DNA from: Arcticibacterium sp047623945
Lineage (GTDB): Bacteria > Bacteroidota > Bacteroidia > Cytophagales > Spirosomataceae
Reading direction: 5' to 3'
Length of the DNA: 64,000 nt
NCBI GenBank assembly: GCA_047623945.1
Contig: JBLHOT010000002.1
Location: 46,603 to 110,602, forward strand
Shown here: in pieces, positions 33,408 to 40,735 of the stretch
Layout: every line of letters begins with the position of its first letter
Position numbering within the stretch: the stretch's first letter is position 1
Translations under genes and position numbers: made by a program
Notes under the pieces: model-generated
Seen by the model: only the letters and a program-made list of their open reading frames with translations
What the model was told of the DNA's origin: nothing
The model's database searches: none

Positions 33408-34745
33408 ATGGAAAGAATTTTAATTAAGAACGGGAAACTGGTTAATGAGGGAAAGATTTTTGAAGCAGACCTTCTTTTAAAAGATGGGAAGATTGAAAAG
33501 ATAGACCAATCCATAACTGGAGAATTAGCAGATAGAATTATTGATGCGGCGGGTAAATACGTTTTACCAGGTGTTATTGATGATCAGGTGCATTTTAGAG
33601 AGCCAGGTTTGACTTCAAAAGGGGATATATATACAGAAGCAAGGGCCGCAGTAGCCGGAGGTACTACCAGCTTTATGGAGATGCCGAACACGGTCCCCAA
33701 TGCTCTTACCCAAGAGCTTCTTCAGGACAAATATGACATTGCCGCCAAGTCTTCGCTCGCCAACTATTCCTTTTTTATGGGTGCGTCAAATGACAATTTT
33801 GAGGAGGTCATGAAAACCAATATCAAGGATGTATGTGGACTTAAAATTTTCATGGGCAGCTCCACTGGAAACATGTTGGTTGATAATGCTGCTACCCTTT
33901 CTAAAGTCTTTGCAAACTATCCGTCTTTAATAGCCACACACTGTGAAGATGAAAGTACGGTAAGAGCTAATTTTGAGAAGTATAAGGCCATGTACGCAAA
34001 TAAAGAAGTGCCATACGACATCCACGCTTTAGTAAGAAATGAGGAGGGCTGTTACTTGTCTTCTTCCATGGCAGCAGGCTTGGCTAAGAAGCATAATACA
34101 CGCTTGCACATACTTCACATATCCTCCACAGAGGAGATTTCGCTATTTGACAATTCTATTCCTTTAGCAGAGAAAAGGATCACTGCGGAGGTTTGTGTGC
34201 ATCACCTATGGTTTGATGCCGAAGACTATAAGCAGTTGGGAAATAATATAAAGTGTAATCCTGCCATAAAGCATAATCATAGGGATAACCTTTTTCAGGC
34301 CCTTCTAGATAACCGCTTTGACATAATTGCTACGGACCATGCTCCTCACGAATTGGCGGATAAGGAAAAATCTTATTGGGAGGCTCCCTCAGGCTTGCCT
34401 CTGGTACAGCATAGCCTTCAGACCATGTTGGACTTTCATCGTCAAGGAAAAATTACTTTGGAAAGGGTGGTGGAGAAGATGGCTCATGCACCTGCTGTTT
34501 GTTTTGAGATAGAGCAAAGAGGTTTTCTAAGGGAAGGTTATTGGGCAGATATAACCATTGTAGATTTGGGGAAGGACTATACGGTTAATAAATCAAATCT
34601 GTATGCCAAATGTGGCTGGTCACCTTTTGAGGGCCATACATTTAATTCTACTGTAACACAGACCATAGTTTCTGGGCATTTGGTTTTTGAATACGGTACG
34701 TTTAATGAAAGTGTAAAAGGTAGGAGATTACGTTTTGACCGCTAA
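33408..34745 (+). CDS. pyrC: Dihydroorotase
   Basis: A 445-residue amidohydrolase for the third step of pyrimidine synthesis, closing carbamoyl-aspartate to dihydroorotate. Motifs: VIDDQVHFREPG (residues 57-67), the carbamylated Lys146 in GLKIFMGSSTG, His178 in ATHCED, His237 in LHILHISSTEE and the catalytic Asp310 in ATDHAPHE. The first metal His of the usual DxHxH is Gln60 here. I recall DDQVHFRE as common in dihydroorotases of this phylum, so the enzyme is still called active. ATG 33408 lies 1 nt after the TPR gene; the frame opens further upstream only by overlap. Confidence 0.9.
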   Translation: MERILIKNGKLVNEGKIFEADLLLKDGKIEKIDQSITGELADRIIDAAGKYVLPGVIDDQVHFREPGLTSKGDIYTEARAAVAGGTTSFMEMPNTVPNALTQELLQDKYDIAAKSSLANYSFFMGASNDNFEEVMKTNIKDVCGLKIFMGSSTGNMLVDNAATLSKVFANYPSLIATHCEDESTVRANFEKYKAMYANKEVPYDIHALVRNEEGCYLSSSMAAGLAKKHNTRLHILHISSTEEISLFDNSIPLAEKRITAEVCVHHLWFDAEDYKQLGNNIKCNPAIKHNHRDNLFQALLDNRFDIIATDHAPHELADKEKSYWEAPSGLPLVQHSLQTMLDFHRQGKITLERVVEKMAHAPAVCFEIEQRGFLREGYWADITIVDLGKDYTVNKSNLYAKCGWSPFEGHTFNSTVTQTIVSGHLVFEYGTFNESVKGRRLRFDR

Positions 34746-34749
34746 AAAT

Positions 34750-34781
34750 AAAAGCTCAAACAGAAGACTGCTTGAGCTTTT
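34750..34781. terminator. Bidirectional terminator between pyrC and small gene
   Basis: Stem AAAAGCTCAA / TTGAGCTTTT extended by CAG/CTG after one mismatch, with A/T runs on both sides, between convergent genes. Confidence 0.8.
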
Positions 34782-34799
34782 AAACAATTGAGGAGAAAC

Positions 34800-35003
34800 T
34801 TATAGAGTAAACTGAGGTCTTCTAAATATTTTATTTAGAAGCGTTTTGTAAAGTGTTCCATAAGTTTCGTAACACCATGTCTGTAGAAGTTCTATTTCCT
34901 TTGGCAAGAGTTGTTTGATTCCTTTCAATAATTCTTTTTCAAACAAAGATCTGTCAAAACTTACCTTCTCCAGTATTACTTTAATGTATTCTAACATTGA
35001 CAT
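34800..35003 (-). CDS. Small conserved-type hypothetical protein
   Basis: A 67-residue basic, helical protein (MLEYIKVILEKVSFDRSLFEKELLKGIKQL...). It matches in style the short Cytophagales proteins that start with LEYxKxxLxKVSFD, but I know no function. No membrane segment and no cysteine cluster (one Cys). It stands alone between pyrC and ispH; its last codons contain a 10-bp inverted repeat. Confidence 0.65.
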   Translation of the reverse strand: MSMLEYIKVILEKVSFDRSLFEKELLKGIKQLLPKEIELLQTWCYETYGTLYKTLLNKIFRRPQFTL

Positions 35004-35105
35004 AGGGGTAAGGGTTTTAGGTTATTACTCAATTTTCTTTTAAAAAACTGTTCAATAAATATAGTAAAAAATAGGATGCCTATCAAGATGATAGACGTCA
35101 CATTT

Positions 35106-36335
35106 CTACTTACCTATCCTTTTAATAACGGATTCTATATCTTCTGTATTGTCAAAAAAGGAGACTAAACGTATAAGAATCAGCTCCATGACAGAGTCTG
35201 GGCATGAGGCTCCGCAGGTCAATAATATATTGACTTTTTCTTTTTTAGGTAGAAAGTCATGGCTTTCTATGGTTTTATGAAGGTGCAAGTCATAATGATG
35301 AATCTCATCTGCCGATATTAGACTTTTATCAGATTCTATATAATAGGTTTTATGCTTAGTCTCGCAGAGCTCTGCTAGGTGGTTTGTATTTGAGCTATTG
35401 TATCCACCAACTACTATGGCGAAATCTGCTACCCCATTGATAAGGCTATGTGTGGCGTCTTGATTGTCGTTTGTGGCATAGCATAGTGTGTCTCTGGTAT
35501 TTGCGAAATGTTCCGCAACAGATTGTTCATCCAGCTTATGATGCTCTTGAACCACACCTTTTAAATATTCAGATATTTCCTGTGTTTCAGAGGCTAGCAT
35601 AGTGGTTTGGTTTACTACGCCTATTTTATTTAAGTCAGTATCAGGGTTAAAGCCATCTGAGAATTGTCCTTCAAAGTCTTTTTTGAAATCTTCAAAGTCT
35701 TTTTCTTTTTTAATGTAGGCTGCTAAGTTTTGAGCCTCAGCCATATCTTTCACTATCAGAGTAGGAGTCTTAGAAAGGCTGTGAGAAAAAGTAGCTCTGG
35801 TTTCTTCGTGATTTGGTTTGCCATGTACAATGACAGAATATCCTCTCTCACCAATTTGCCCAGCTCTCGTCCATACCTTCTCCACAAAAGGGCAGGTAGT
35901 GTCAAATGCATAGGGGTCTATCCCCAAATTATTCAACTTTTCTTGTATCTCAAGTGTCGTACCAAAGGCTGGTACAATAACGATGTCTTCCTTTGTCAAT
36001 GAATTCCAATCTATCAGTTGATTTCCTTGTGTATCCATTAAAAACTTGACTCCTCTGGACAGTAAATCTTCATTAACTCCAGGATTATGTATCATCTCAC
36101 TTAGGAGAAAGATGTTTTTTCCAAGATTTTCGCTTAAGGTTCGGTAAGCTATTTCAACGGCATTCTCTACCCCGTAACAAAAGCCAAAGTGCCTTGCAAT
36201 ACTAAAACTCACGGGTCCAAAATCAAGGACTGACGGGCTAAAGTCCTTTTTTAATTTATCATTTACCCGTCTGATTTCTTTTAGACGTCCTATGATGTTA
36301 CTCTTATAAATATCGGGAATATTAAACTTCTTCAT
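35106..36335 (-). CDS. ispH: 4-hydroxy-3-methylbut-2-enyl diphosphate reductase (long form)
   Basis: A 409-residue [4Fe-4S] enzyme, last step of the MEP isoprenoid pathway, making IPP and DMAPP. The three cluster cysteines are visible: Cys53 in HFGFCYGVENAVE, Cys148 in AFDTTCPFVEKVW and Cys374 in LLTCGASCPDSV. Other blocks: IHNPGVNEDL, VPAFGTTLE, VVGGYNSSNTNHLAEL and VNQTTMLASETQEI. It is longer than the ~315-residue Escherichia coli type, with the N-terminal and central extensions known for the form found in Bacteroidota, cyanobacteria and plants. It is monocistronic. Confidence 0.95.
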   Translation of the reverse strand: MKKFNIPDIYKSNIIGRLKEIRRVNDKLKKDFSPSVLDFGPVSFSIARHFGFCYGVENAVEIAYRTLSENLGKNIFLLSEMIHNPGVNEDLLSRGVKFLMDTQGNQLIDWNSLTKEDIVIVPAFGTTLEIQEKLNNLGIDPYAFDTTCPFVEKVWTRAGQIGERGYSVIVHGKPNHEETRATFSHSLSKTPTLIVKDMAEAQNLAAYIKKEKDFEDFKKDFEGQFSDGFNPDTDLNKIGVVNQTTMLASETQEISEYLKGVVQEHHKLDEQSVAEHFANTRDTLCYATNDNQDATHSLINGVADFAIVVGGYNSSNTNHLAELCETKHKTYYIESDKSLISADEIHHYDLHLHKTIESHDFLPKKEKVNILLTCGASCPDSVMELILIRLVSFFDNTEDIESVIKRIGK

Positions 36336-36434
36336 GTAGCAATAATCTCTTGGAGTTTAACGAGGCTTTCCTATGAGGAAGGCCGCTGCTCAAAGGTAGG
36401 GCTTAAGCTCTGGAGAGTTTCATGATTTTCTCAC

Positions 36435-36442
36435 TAAGTTTG
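36435..36442 (+). promoter_or_regulatory. -7 element of the Wzi-like gene
   Basis: TAAGTTTG, 24 nt before the GTG start at 36467, fits TAnnTTTG. The -33 box is weak. Confidence 0.5.
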
Positions 36443-36466
36443 CGGGCTCAGATACTCTAATAAGAA

Positions 36467-38143
36467 GTGTTAAAGTTTAAACTCGTATTTATTTTTCTAA
36501 TATTTTGCGGAATCGCAAGGGCTCAGTCCCCCTATCTGTCTATAGATCAGGAGTATAGCCACTTGATAGAGAGGTTGGAAGCAAAGTCTGGTAAGTTGGC
36601 GAACAATTTTCATTCTAATTTGAAGCCTTTTGAGCGGCAGCAGATAGTTGAATATGTAGAGTCATTAAATTTGACAGACTCCGTATACACGAAGATTGAT
36701 GAGTGGAACTTAAATTACCTCAAAACGGATAGCTGGTCATTTGCGGCGGATACTGCCGTAGGTTCAGGCAAGCCCTTTTTGAAACACTTCTTTAAAAGGC
36801 GATCTGACTTTTATTTTGTCAAAAATGATGATTTTGAAATTCATGCTAGTCCAATTTTTCATTTTGGAGGGGGTACTAATAGTGGAGATTCTGGAAATCA
36901 AGGACAATTCATCAATACTCGTGGGGTAAGTATTAGGGGAAGTATTAACAGTAAACTTGGTTTTTACACAGACTTTACTGAGAATCAGGAGTCTTCTCCT
37001 TTTTATGTGAAACAGTTTCATGAACAAACCCAAGGTTTTCCTTATACGGGTTTTACCAAGATTGTAGGAGATAATGTGACTAGACTCACTAGAGATTATG
37101 TGCAGGCCAATGGCTATATTGTATTTAAGCCTTCTAAGCATATCAACCTGAGATTTGGACATTCTAAGAATTTTGTTGGTTCGGGCGTACGCTCTATGAT
37201 TTTGAGCGACTTTAGTGCCCCATATTTAAACTTATTAGTAAATGTAAAATTAGGCAGGCTGGAGTATCAAAACATGCTAGCAAGGATGAGTAATACTCAA
37301 GTTGATATTGGAGTGAATGATTTATTGGCTATCCCACCAAAGTACATGGCATTTCACCATTTGAATATGAATGTTAGCAAGAGGTTGAATATTGGCCTTT
37401 TTGAAACGGTAATGTTTGGTGATAGGGCCTTTGACTTAAATTACCTTAACCCTATTATCTTCTACAGATTTGTGGAAGGCTTGATTGGTAGTAGTGATAA
37501 TTCTGTTGTCGGAGCTGACTTTAAACTTTTGCTGGGGAAATCTTTCTTTGTGTATGGCCAATTTGTTTTAGACGAGTATAACAGTAAAGAGAGCAAAAAC
37601 GAAGGCTGGCACGGTGAAAAGAATGCAGGGCAGTTGGGGTTAAAATATATTGACTTCGCAGGGCTTAAAAACTTTGATATACAGGGAGAGTTTAATTATG
37701 CCAGACCCTATACGTATAGTCATTTTAGTGACTATTCGAGCCTTGTGAATTATAATGTTCCTATAACACACCCATTGGGGGCTAACTTCAAAGAGTTTTT
37801 ACTTGTAGCTCGCTATCAGCCCATCAATAGACTTTTTATTAAGGCTACATTTATGCGTGCTCTTAAAGGATACGACAGTGAAGGCCTAAACTGGGGAGGA
37901 GACATTCTTAGAAGTTACAGGAACAACAGGCCAAAGGAACTTGGTAATTTTATTGCTCAAGGGGACGCCAGAACTATTATGAATATTCGGGCGGAAGCAT
38001 CTTATATGCTTGGTCATAATCTATTTATAGATGCATCTTTTCAGAGTAGGAATGAAGAGGGTGAAGCCTTTGAGGCGACTAGAAACTCTTTATTCAATTT
38101 TGGTGTCAGATGGAATGCCAATATCCTGAGGCCATTGCTCTAA
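36467..38143 (+). CDS. Outer-membrane barrel protein, capsule-assembly Wzi-like
   Basis: A 558-residue protein with a GTG start and signal peptide cut before Gln (GIARA|QSP). After ~130 helical residues the rest alternates as beta strands (FYTDFTENQESSPFYVKQF, LRFGHSKNFVGSGVRSMILSDFSAPYLNLLVNVKLGRLEYQNMLARM, YGQFVLDEY, FGVRWN at the end). The segment RFGHSKNFVGSGVRS..SD resembles the Wzi/capsule-assembly barrel of Bacteroidota, which binds surface polysaccharide. The assignment is by pattern; a general porin is possible. It is not next to the glycosyltransferase cluster. Confidence 0.65.
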   Translation: MLKFKLVFIFLIFCGIARAQSPYLSIDQEYSHLIERLEAKSGKLANNFHSNLKPFERQQIVEYVESLNLTDSVYTKIDEWNLNYLKTDSWSFAADTAVGSGKPFLKHFFKRRSDFYFVKNDDFEIHASPIFHFGGGTNSGDSGNQGQFINTRGVSIRGSINSKLGFYTDFTENQESSPFYVKQFHEQTQGFPYTGFTKIVGDNVTRLTRDYVQANGYIVFKPSKHINLRFGHSKNFVGSGVRSMILSDFSAPYLNLLVNVKLGRLEYQNMLARMSNTQVDIGVNDLLAIPPKYMAFHHLNMNVSKRLNIGLFETVMFGDRAFDLNYLNPIIFYRFVEGLIGSSDNSVVGADFKLLLGKSFFVYGQFVLDEYNSKESKNEGWHGEKNAGQLGLKYIDFAGLKNFDIQGEFNYARPYTYSHFSDYSSLVNYNVPITHPLGANFKEFLLVARYQPINRLFIKATFMRALKGYDSEGLNWGGDILRSYRNNRPKELGNFIAQGDARTIMNIRAEASYMLGHNLFIDASFQSRNEEGEAFEATRNSLFNFGVRWNANILRPLL

Positions 38144-38454
38144 TCTTGCTTTTTTACGAGCTCTAGGCTGTCTAATTTCGGATTTAAGGTTTTATAAGTC
38201 AGGGTAATTTTAAAAAAAGGGATTCCCTTTTCTTTGAATACCTTTACATAGCTATCTCGTTCTCTTAAAGAGCGATACACTGCCGTGTAATTAAAATCTT
38301 CTTTCCCCCAATTATTTATTAAGAGGGCGTTTTCAACGGATTTGCAGGCCAAGCTAAGATTAGAATAGTAAGAATGGGCAAAAGTGCTACCCTTCATGGC
38401 GATTAATTCATATTGAAAATTAACTTCTATATGTACGATTTTAGAGGTTCTCAT
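38140..38454 (-). CDS. Hypothetical protein
   Basis: A protein of about 104 residues from ATG 38454 (MRTSKIVHIEVNFQYELIAMKG...), mixed alpha/beta, Lys-rich end (LDSLELVKKQD). The frame is open 21 codons further upstream, where the residues look non-coding. I recognise no family. Its stop codon overlaps the stop of the convergent Wzi-like gene (CTAA). Confidence 0.5.
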   Translation of the reverse strand: MRTSKIVHIEVNFQYELIAMKGSTFAHSYYSNLSLACKSVENALLINNWGKEDFNYTAVYRSLRERDSYVKVFKEKGIPFFKITLTYKTLNPKLDSLELVKKQD

Positions 38455-38727
38455 AGCTCTGGAAGACTGTTTTCGGGTCGACTGAATTAAGTAGCAAATA
38501 AAATGAAAAATAATCAAACAAATTTTCAGGCGTGAAACAATTGGATACTCTTTAACGTTGTAAGGTCATGTTTGATTGCGTCGCTCAAGCAGCCTCCCAA
38601 ACGGCAGATAAGTTTGTGATGTACACCGGTCGAGTCCTTGCTTATTTGGACTCTTTATAAATTCCTCCCAGGATGAACATCGTTCTTTTGTTTGTGGTTA
38701 TAATTTCATCAACCGGAAAAAAGCAAT

Positions 38728-39234
38728 ATGATTAGTAAAAAAATGGAGCAAATGCTCAATGAGCAATATAATAGGGAGGTCTACTCTGCCAATCTGTACT
38801 TGTCTATGTGTTCATATTTTTTAGACAGAGACTTAGATGGTTTCGCGAATTATTTTAGGATTCAAGCAAAAGAGGAATTGCAGCACGCAGAAAAGCAGTT
38901 TGATTATGTTCACGAGGTAGACGGAAAGATAACTGTGGGAGCTTACGAGGCACCGGCCTCCGAGTTTGAGTCAATCATAGACTGTTTCGAGCAGACTCTA
39001 GTTCATGAGAAATACGTTACAAAGAGTATCTATGGCCTAGTAAAACAAGCTCTAGAAGAGGGAGATTATGCTACACATACATTTCTTCAGTGGTTTGTAA
39101 CAGAGCAAGTAGAGGAAGAATCTAATGTGAAAGCTCTTTTGAAGAAATTGGAAATGATAGGAGATAATAGCTCAGCACTTTACTTATTAAATGATGAATT
39201 ATTAAAGAGGGTGTTGATAGCCGCAGCGGTATAA
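38728..39234 (+). CDS. ftnA: Ferritin (FTN type)
   Basis: A 168-residue non-haem ferritin that stores iron as ferric mineral in a 24-subunit shell. Ferroxidase ligands: Glu17 (NEQYNREVYS), Glu50 and His53 (AKEELQHAEKQFDYV), and the Glu cluster in the third helix (FLQWFVTEQVEEESNVKALLKKLEMIGD). No haem-binding Met as in bacterioferritin. A ribosome site (GGAAAAAAG) precedes the ATG. A terminator follows, so it is transcribed apart from the iron-box genes downstream, and no copy of their palindrome was found in front of it. The position still points to an iron-related neighbourhood. Confidence 0.95.
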   Translation: MISKKMEQMLNEQYNREVYSANLYLSMCSYFLDRDLDGFANYFRIQAKEELQHAEKQFDYVHEVDGKITVGAYEAPASEFESIIDCFEQTLVHEKYVTKSIYGLVKQALEEGDYATHTFLQWFVTEQVEEESNVKALLKKLEMIGDNSSALYLLNDELLKRVLIAAAV

Positions 39235-39253
39235 AGCATTAATATTAATAAAT

Positions 39254-39285
39254 TAGAGAGAGCGTCATAAGCGTTCTCTTTTTTT
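39254..39285 (+). terminator. Intrinsic terminator after ferritin gene
   Basis: Stem of about 8 bp around AGAGAGCG / CGTTCTCT (with a G-T pair), followed by seven T. It separates ferritin from the downstream regulated genes. Confidence 0.75.
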
Positions 39286-39304
39286 ATGACTAAAATCAGC
39301 TCTT

Positions 39305-39329
39305 TTTATTTAGACTTATTATAAATAAA
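39305..39329. promoter_or_regulatory. Metal-box-like operator 1
   Basis: A 25-bp site with perfect 8-bp arms TTTATTTA and TAAATAAA around a 9-bp centre. It is copy 1 of the palindrome whose consensus arm is TTATTTAGAAT. It covers the -33 to -10 region of the TAGTTTTG promoter that follows, so a bound protein would block it. Confidence 0.7.
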
Positions 39330-39332
39330 GGT

Positions 39333-39340
39333 TAGTTTTG
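39333..39340 (+). promoter_or_regulatory. -7 element of the small Cys-rich gene
   Basis: TAGTTTTG fits TAnnTTTG. It starts 3 nt after operator 1 and 26 nt before the ATG at 39359. The expected -33 position reads TTAG inside the operator. Confidence 0.65.
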
Positions 39341-39358
39341 CCTCAATAAAGAATGTAA

Positions 39359-39517
39359 ATGTCTTATCAACAGTCAATATTAGAGGAAGAAGCTAGCAGT
39401 ACCAAGTCAATCAGGATTGGTGAAATGCCATTCGATAATGAATGCTGTGTTTTAAAAAAGTGCTGTAAAGCCTATAAAAAGAAGGGCAAACATTGTAAAA
39501 AGTGTCCTAAGGTTTAA
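39359..39517 (+). CDS. 52-residue Cys-rich basic protein
   Basis: ATG 39359 to TAA 39517. The N-terminal 28 residues are acidic and polar (SYQQSILEEEASSTK...). The C-terminal half has six cysteines: a CC pair at residues 29-30, a second CC pair at 35-36, then Cys46 and Cys49 as C-K-K-C within a Lys-rich stretch ending KCPKV. It reads as a small metal-binding protein; I recall similar short proteins in Bacteroidota, but no function is known. The 26-nt distance to a TAGTTTTG promoter and the overlap of that promoter with operator 1 support a real, regulated gene. It is too short for routine gene calling. Confidence 0.7.
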   Translation: MSYQQSILEEEASSTKSIRIGEMPFDNECCVLKKCCKAYKKKGKHCKKCPKV

Positions 39518-39560
39518 GAGTTTACGCGTAAAATCTTGTCCGTAAAGCTTACTAAAATAT

Positions 39561-39585
39561 CTTATTTGAAATTATTCTAAATAAG
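39561..39585. promoter_or_regulatory. Metal-box-like operator 2
   Basis: CTTATTT and AAATAAG arms around an 11-bp centre (25 bp). It lies directly upstream of the -33 box of the DUF4856-imelysin operon promoter, exactly 60 bp before operator 3. Confidence 0.7.
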
Positions 39586-39586
39586 G

Positions 39587-39617
39587 GTTGTATTTAACTC
39601 ACCATCTCTTACTTTTG
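39587..39617 (+). promoter_or_regulatory. Promoter of the DUF4856-imelysin operon
   Basis: TTG at 39588-39590, 19-bp spacer, TACTTTTG at 39610-39617. It is bracketed by operator 2 (upstream) and operator 3 (at the start point). The leader is about 33 nt with a weak AAAGAAGAG ribosome site. Confidence 0.75.
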
Positions 39618-39620
39618 TCC

Positions 39621-39645
39621 ATTATTTATAATCGTTCTAAATAAA
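39621..39645. promoter_or_regulatory. Metal-box-like operator 3
   Basis: 25-bp site (ATTATTTATAAT.. then TTCTAAATAAA) at the predicted transcription start, with arms TTATTTA / TAAATAA. Third copy of the palindrome. Confidence 0.7.
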
Positions 39646-39655
39646 GAAAGAAGAG

Positions 39656-40735
39656 ATGAGATATTTAGTTTTAATAATAGGCCTTATGGCTTTCACGAGC
39701 TGCGAAGAGAAAAGTGTCAAAAGGGAATTAACCATACCTGCTAGCTATGATGCTTCTCAATATATCACCAATACCACAGAGGAGTTAAGGTTACTAGATT
39801 TATTGGCGGAATTGTCCACCGAAATGAAAAAAGGTAGAGCGGGCAATCAAGTAGATGGACAAAAACTTTTAGAAGCATTAATAGCTTTTAAACCCTTGAC
39901 ATCCTCTTACTACTATAACTTTATAGAAACTGACCTTCTTCCAGAGCTCATTTCAGAAAGCCGGGGTATAGTTTTTAATCCAGGCACTAATGGGGGTGTT
40001 TATGGAGCCTATTTATTTAACAAGTATGGTATTGAGAATGAGCAACGTATTGAAAAAGGACTTTACGCAGCAGCTTTTTACCAAGAAGCTAGGAAACTTA
40101 CCAGAGGTCAGCTAAAGGGGACTTCATCAGATAAAATCGTTGCCCTTTTTGGTGCACATCCGGATTTTGCCAATAGCAACAGTAGTAGCCTTCATGATAA
40201 TCCGGATAGGTTTATAGCTAATTATGTGGCCCGAAGAGACAAGAATAATGGGGATGGTTATTATACCAATATTAAGAATGGCTTAATAAAGCTTCAGGCA
40301 GCAGTTAATGCAGGAAATGATTATCAACTGGAGCAAGAAGAAGCTGTTCAAGTCATTTTTGAGAATTGGGAGAAGGGAAGTGCCGCCACTGCCATTAATT
40401 ACTTCTACGAGGTTTTAGGTGATTTATCGGTCACCTCTTTAGACGAAGCGTCTATTAGTTCCGCCATGCACTCTTTCTCTGAAATTCTAGGGTTTTTACA
40501 AGGTTTTAGAACCGTTGACGAAAAAATCATTACGGACGAACAGATTGATGAAATTCTGACTTTGCTAAACACACCTGTGGAACAAACGCCTACCACCTTA
40601 AACATTATTAACCAACCCGTTCAGGAAGTTCCCAAACTTTTGGAAGTGGTTTCTAAACTAAAGTCGATCTATAAGTTTACAGATACTGAAATGGAAGATT
40701 TTAAAAAGAATTGGGTAAACGAACAACAGAGATAA
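39656..40735 (+). CDS. DUF4856-type lipoprotein of an imelysin operon
   Basis: A 359-residue lipoprotein (lipobox FTSC, Cys16). The mature start PASYDASQYITNTTEELRLLDLLAELSTEMKKG and the later YNFIETDLLPELISES fit DUF4856, a helical family that travels with imelysins in Bacteroidota. The middle holds GLYAAAFYQEARKLT and the end helices VPKLLEVVSKLKSIYKFTD. No metal site is obvious. By context it is an outer-membrane-anchored periplasmic or surface part of a metal-uptake system. First gene of a five-gene run (39656-45764) with 0, 33, 51 and 1 nt gaps, followed by the TonB receptor. Confidence 0.78.
   Translation: MRYLVLIIGLMAFTSCEEKSVKRELTIPASYDASQYITNTTEELRLLDLLAELSTEMKKGRAGNQVDGQKLLEALIAFKPLTSSYYYNFIETDLLPELISESRGIVFNPGTNGGVYGAYLFNKYGIENEQRIEKGLYAAAFYQEARKLTRGQLKGTSSDKIVALFGAHPDFANSNSSSLHDNPDRFIANYVARRDKNNGDGYYTNIKNGLIKLQAAVNAGNDYQLEQEEAVQVIFENWEKGSAATAINYFYEVLGDLSVTSLDEASISSAMHSFSEILGFLQGFRTVDEKIITDEQIDEILTLLNTPVEQTPTTLNIINQPVQEVPKLLEVVSKLKSIYKFTDTEMEDFKKNWVNEQQR

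Noticed and set aside
34819..34841. 10-bp perfect inverted repeat with TTCTAAATA / TATTTAGAA halves, resembling the palindrome of 39.3-39.6 kb
   Set aside because: The halves are in the opposite order (everted), it lies inside the coding end of the 67-residue protein with no promoter after it, and AT-rich codons explain it.
36764..37162. 132-codon minus-strand frame inside the Wzi-like gene
   Set aside because: Shadow of the real gene; composition follows the complementary codons and no motif is visible.
38632..38653. GAGTCC/GGACTC hairpin before ferritin as a possible riboregulator or iron element
   Set aside because: Only 6 bp with a 10-nt loop, no T-run, and no likeness to the palindromes downstream.
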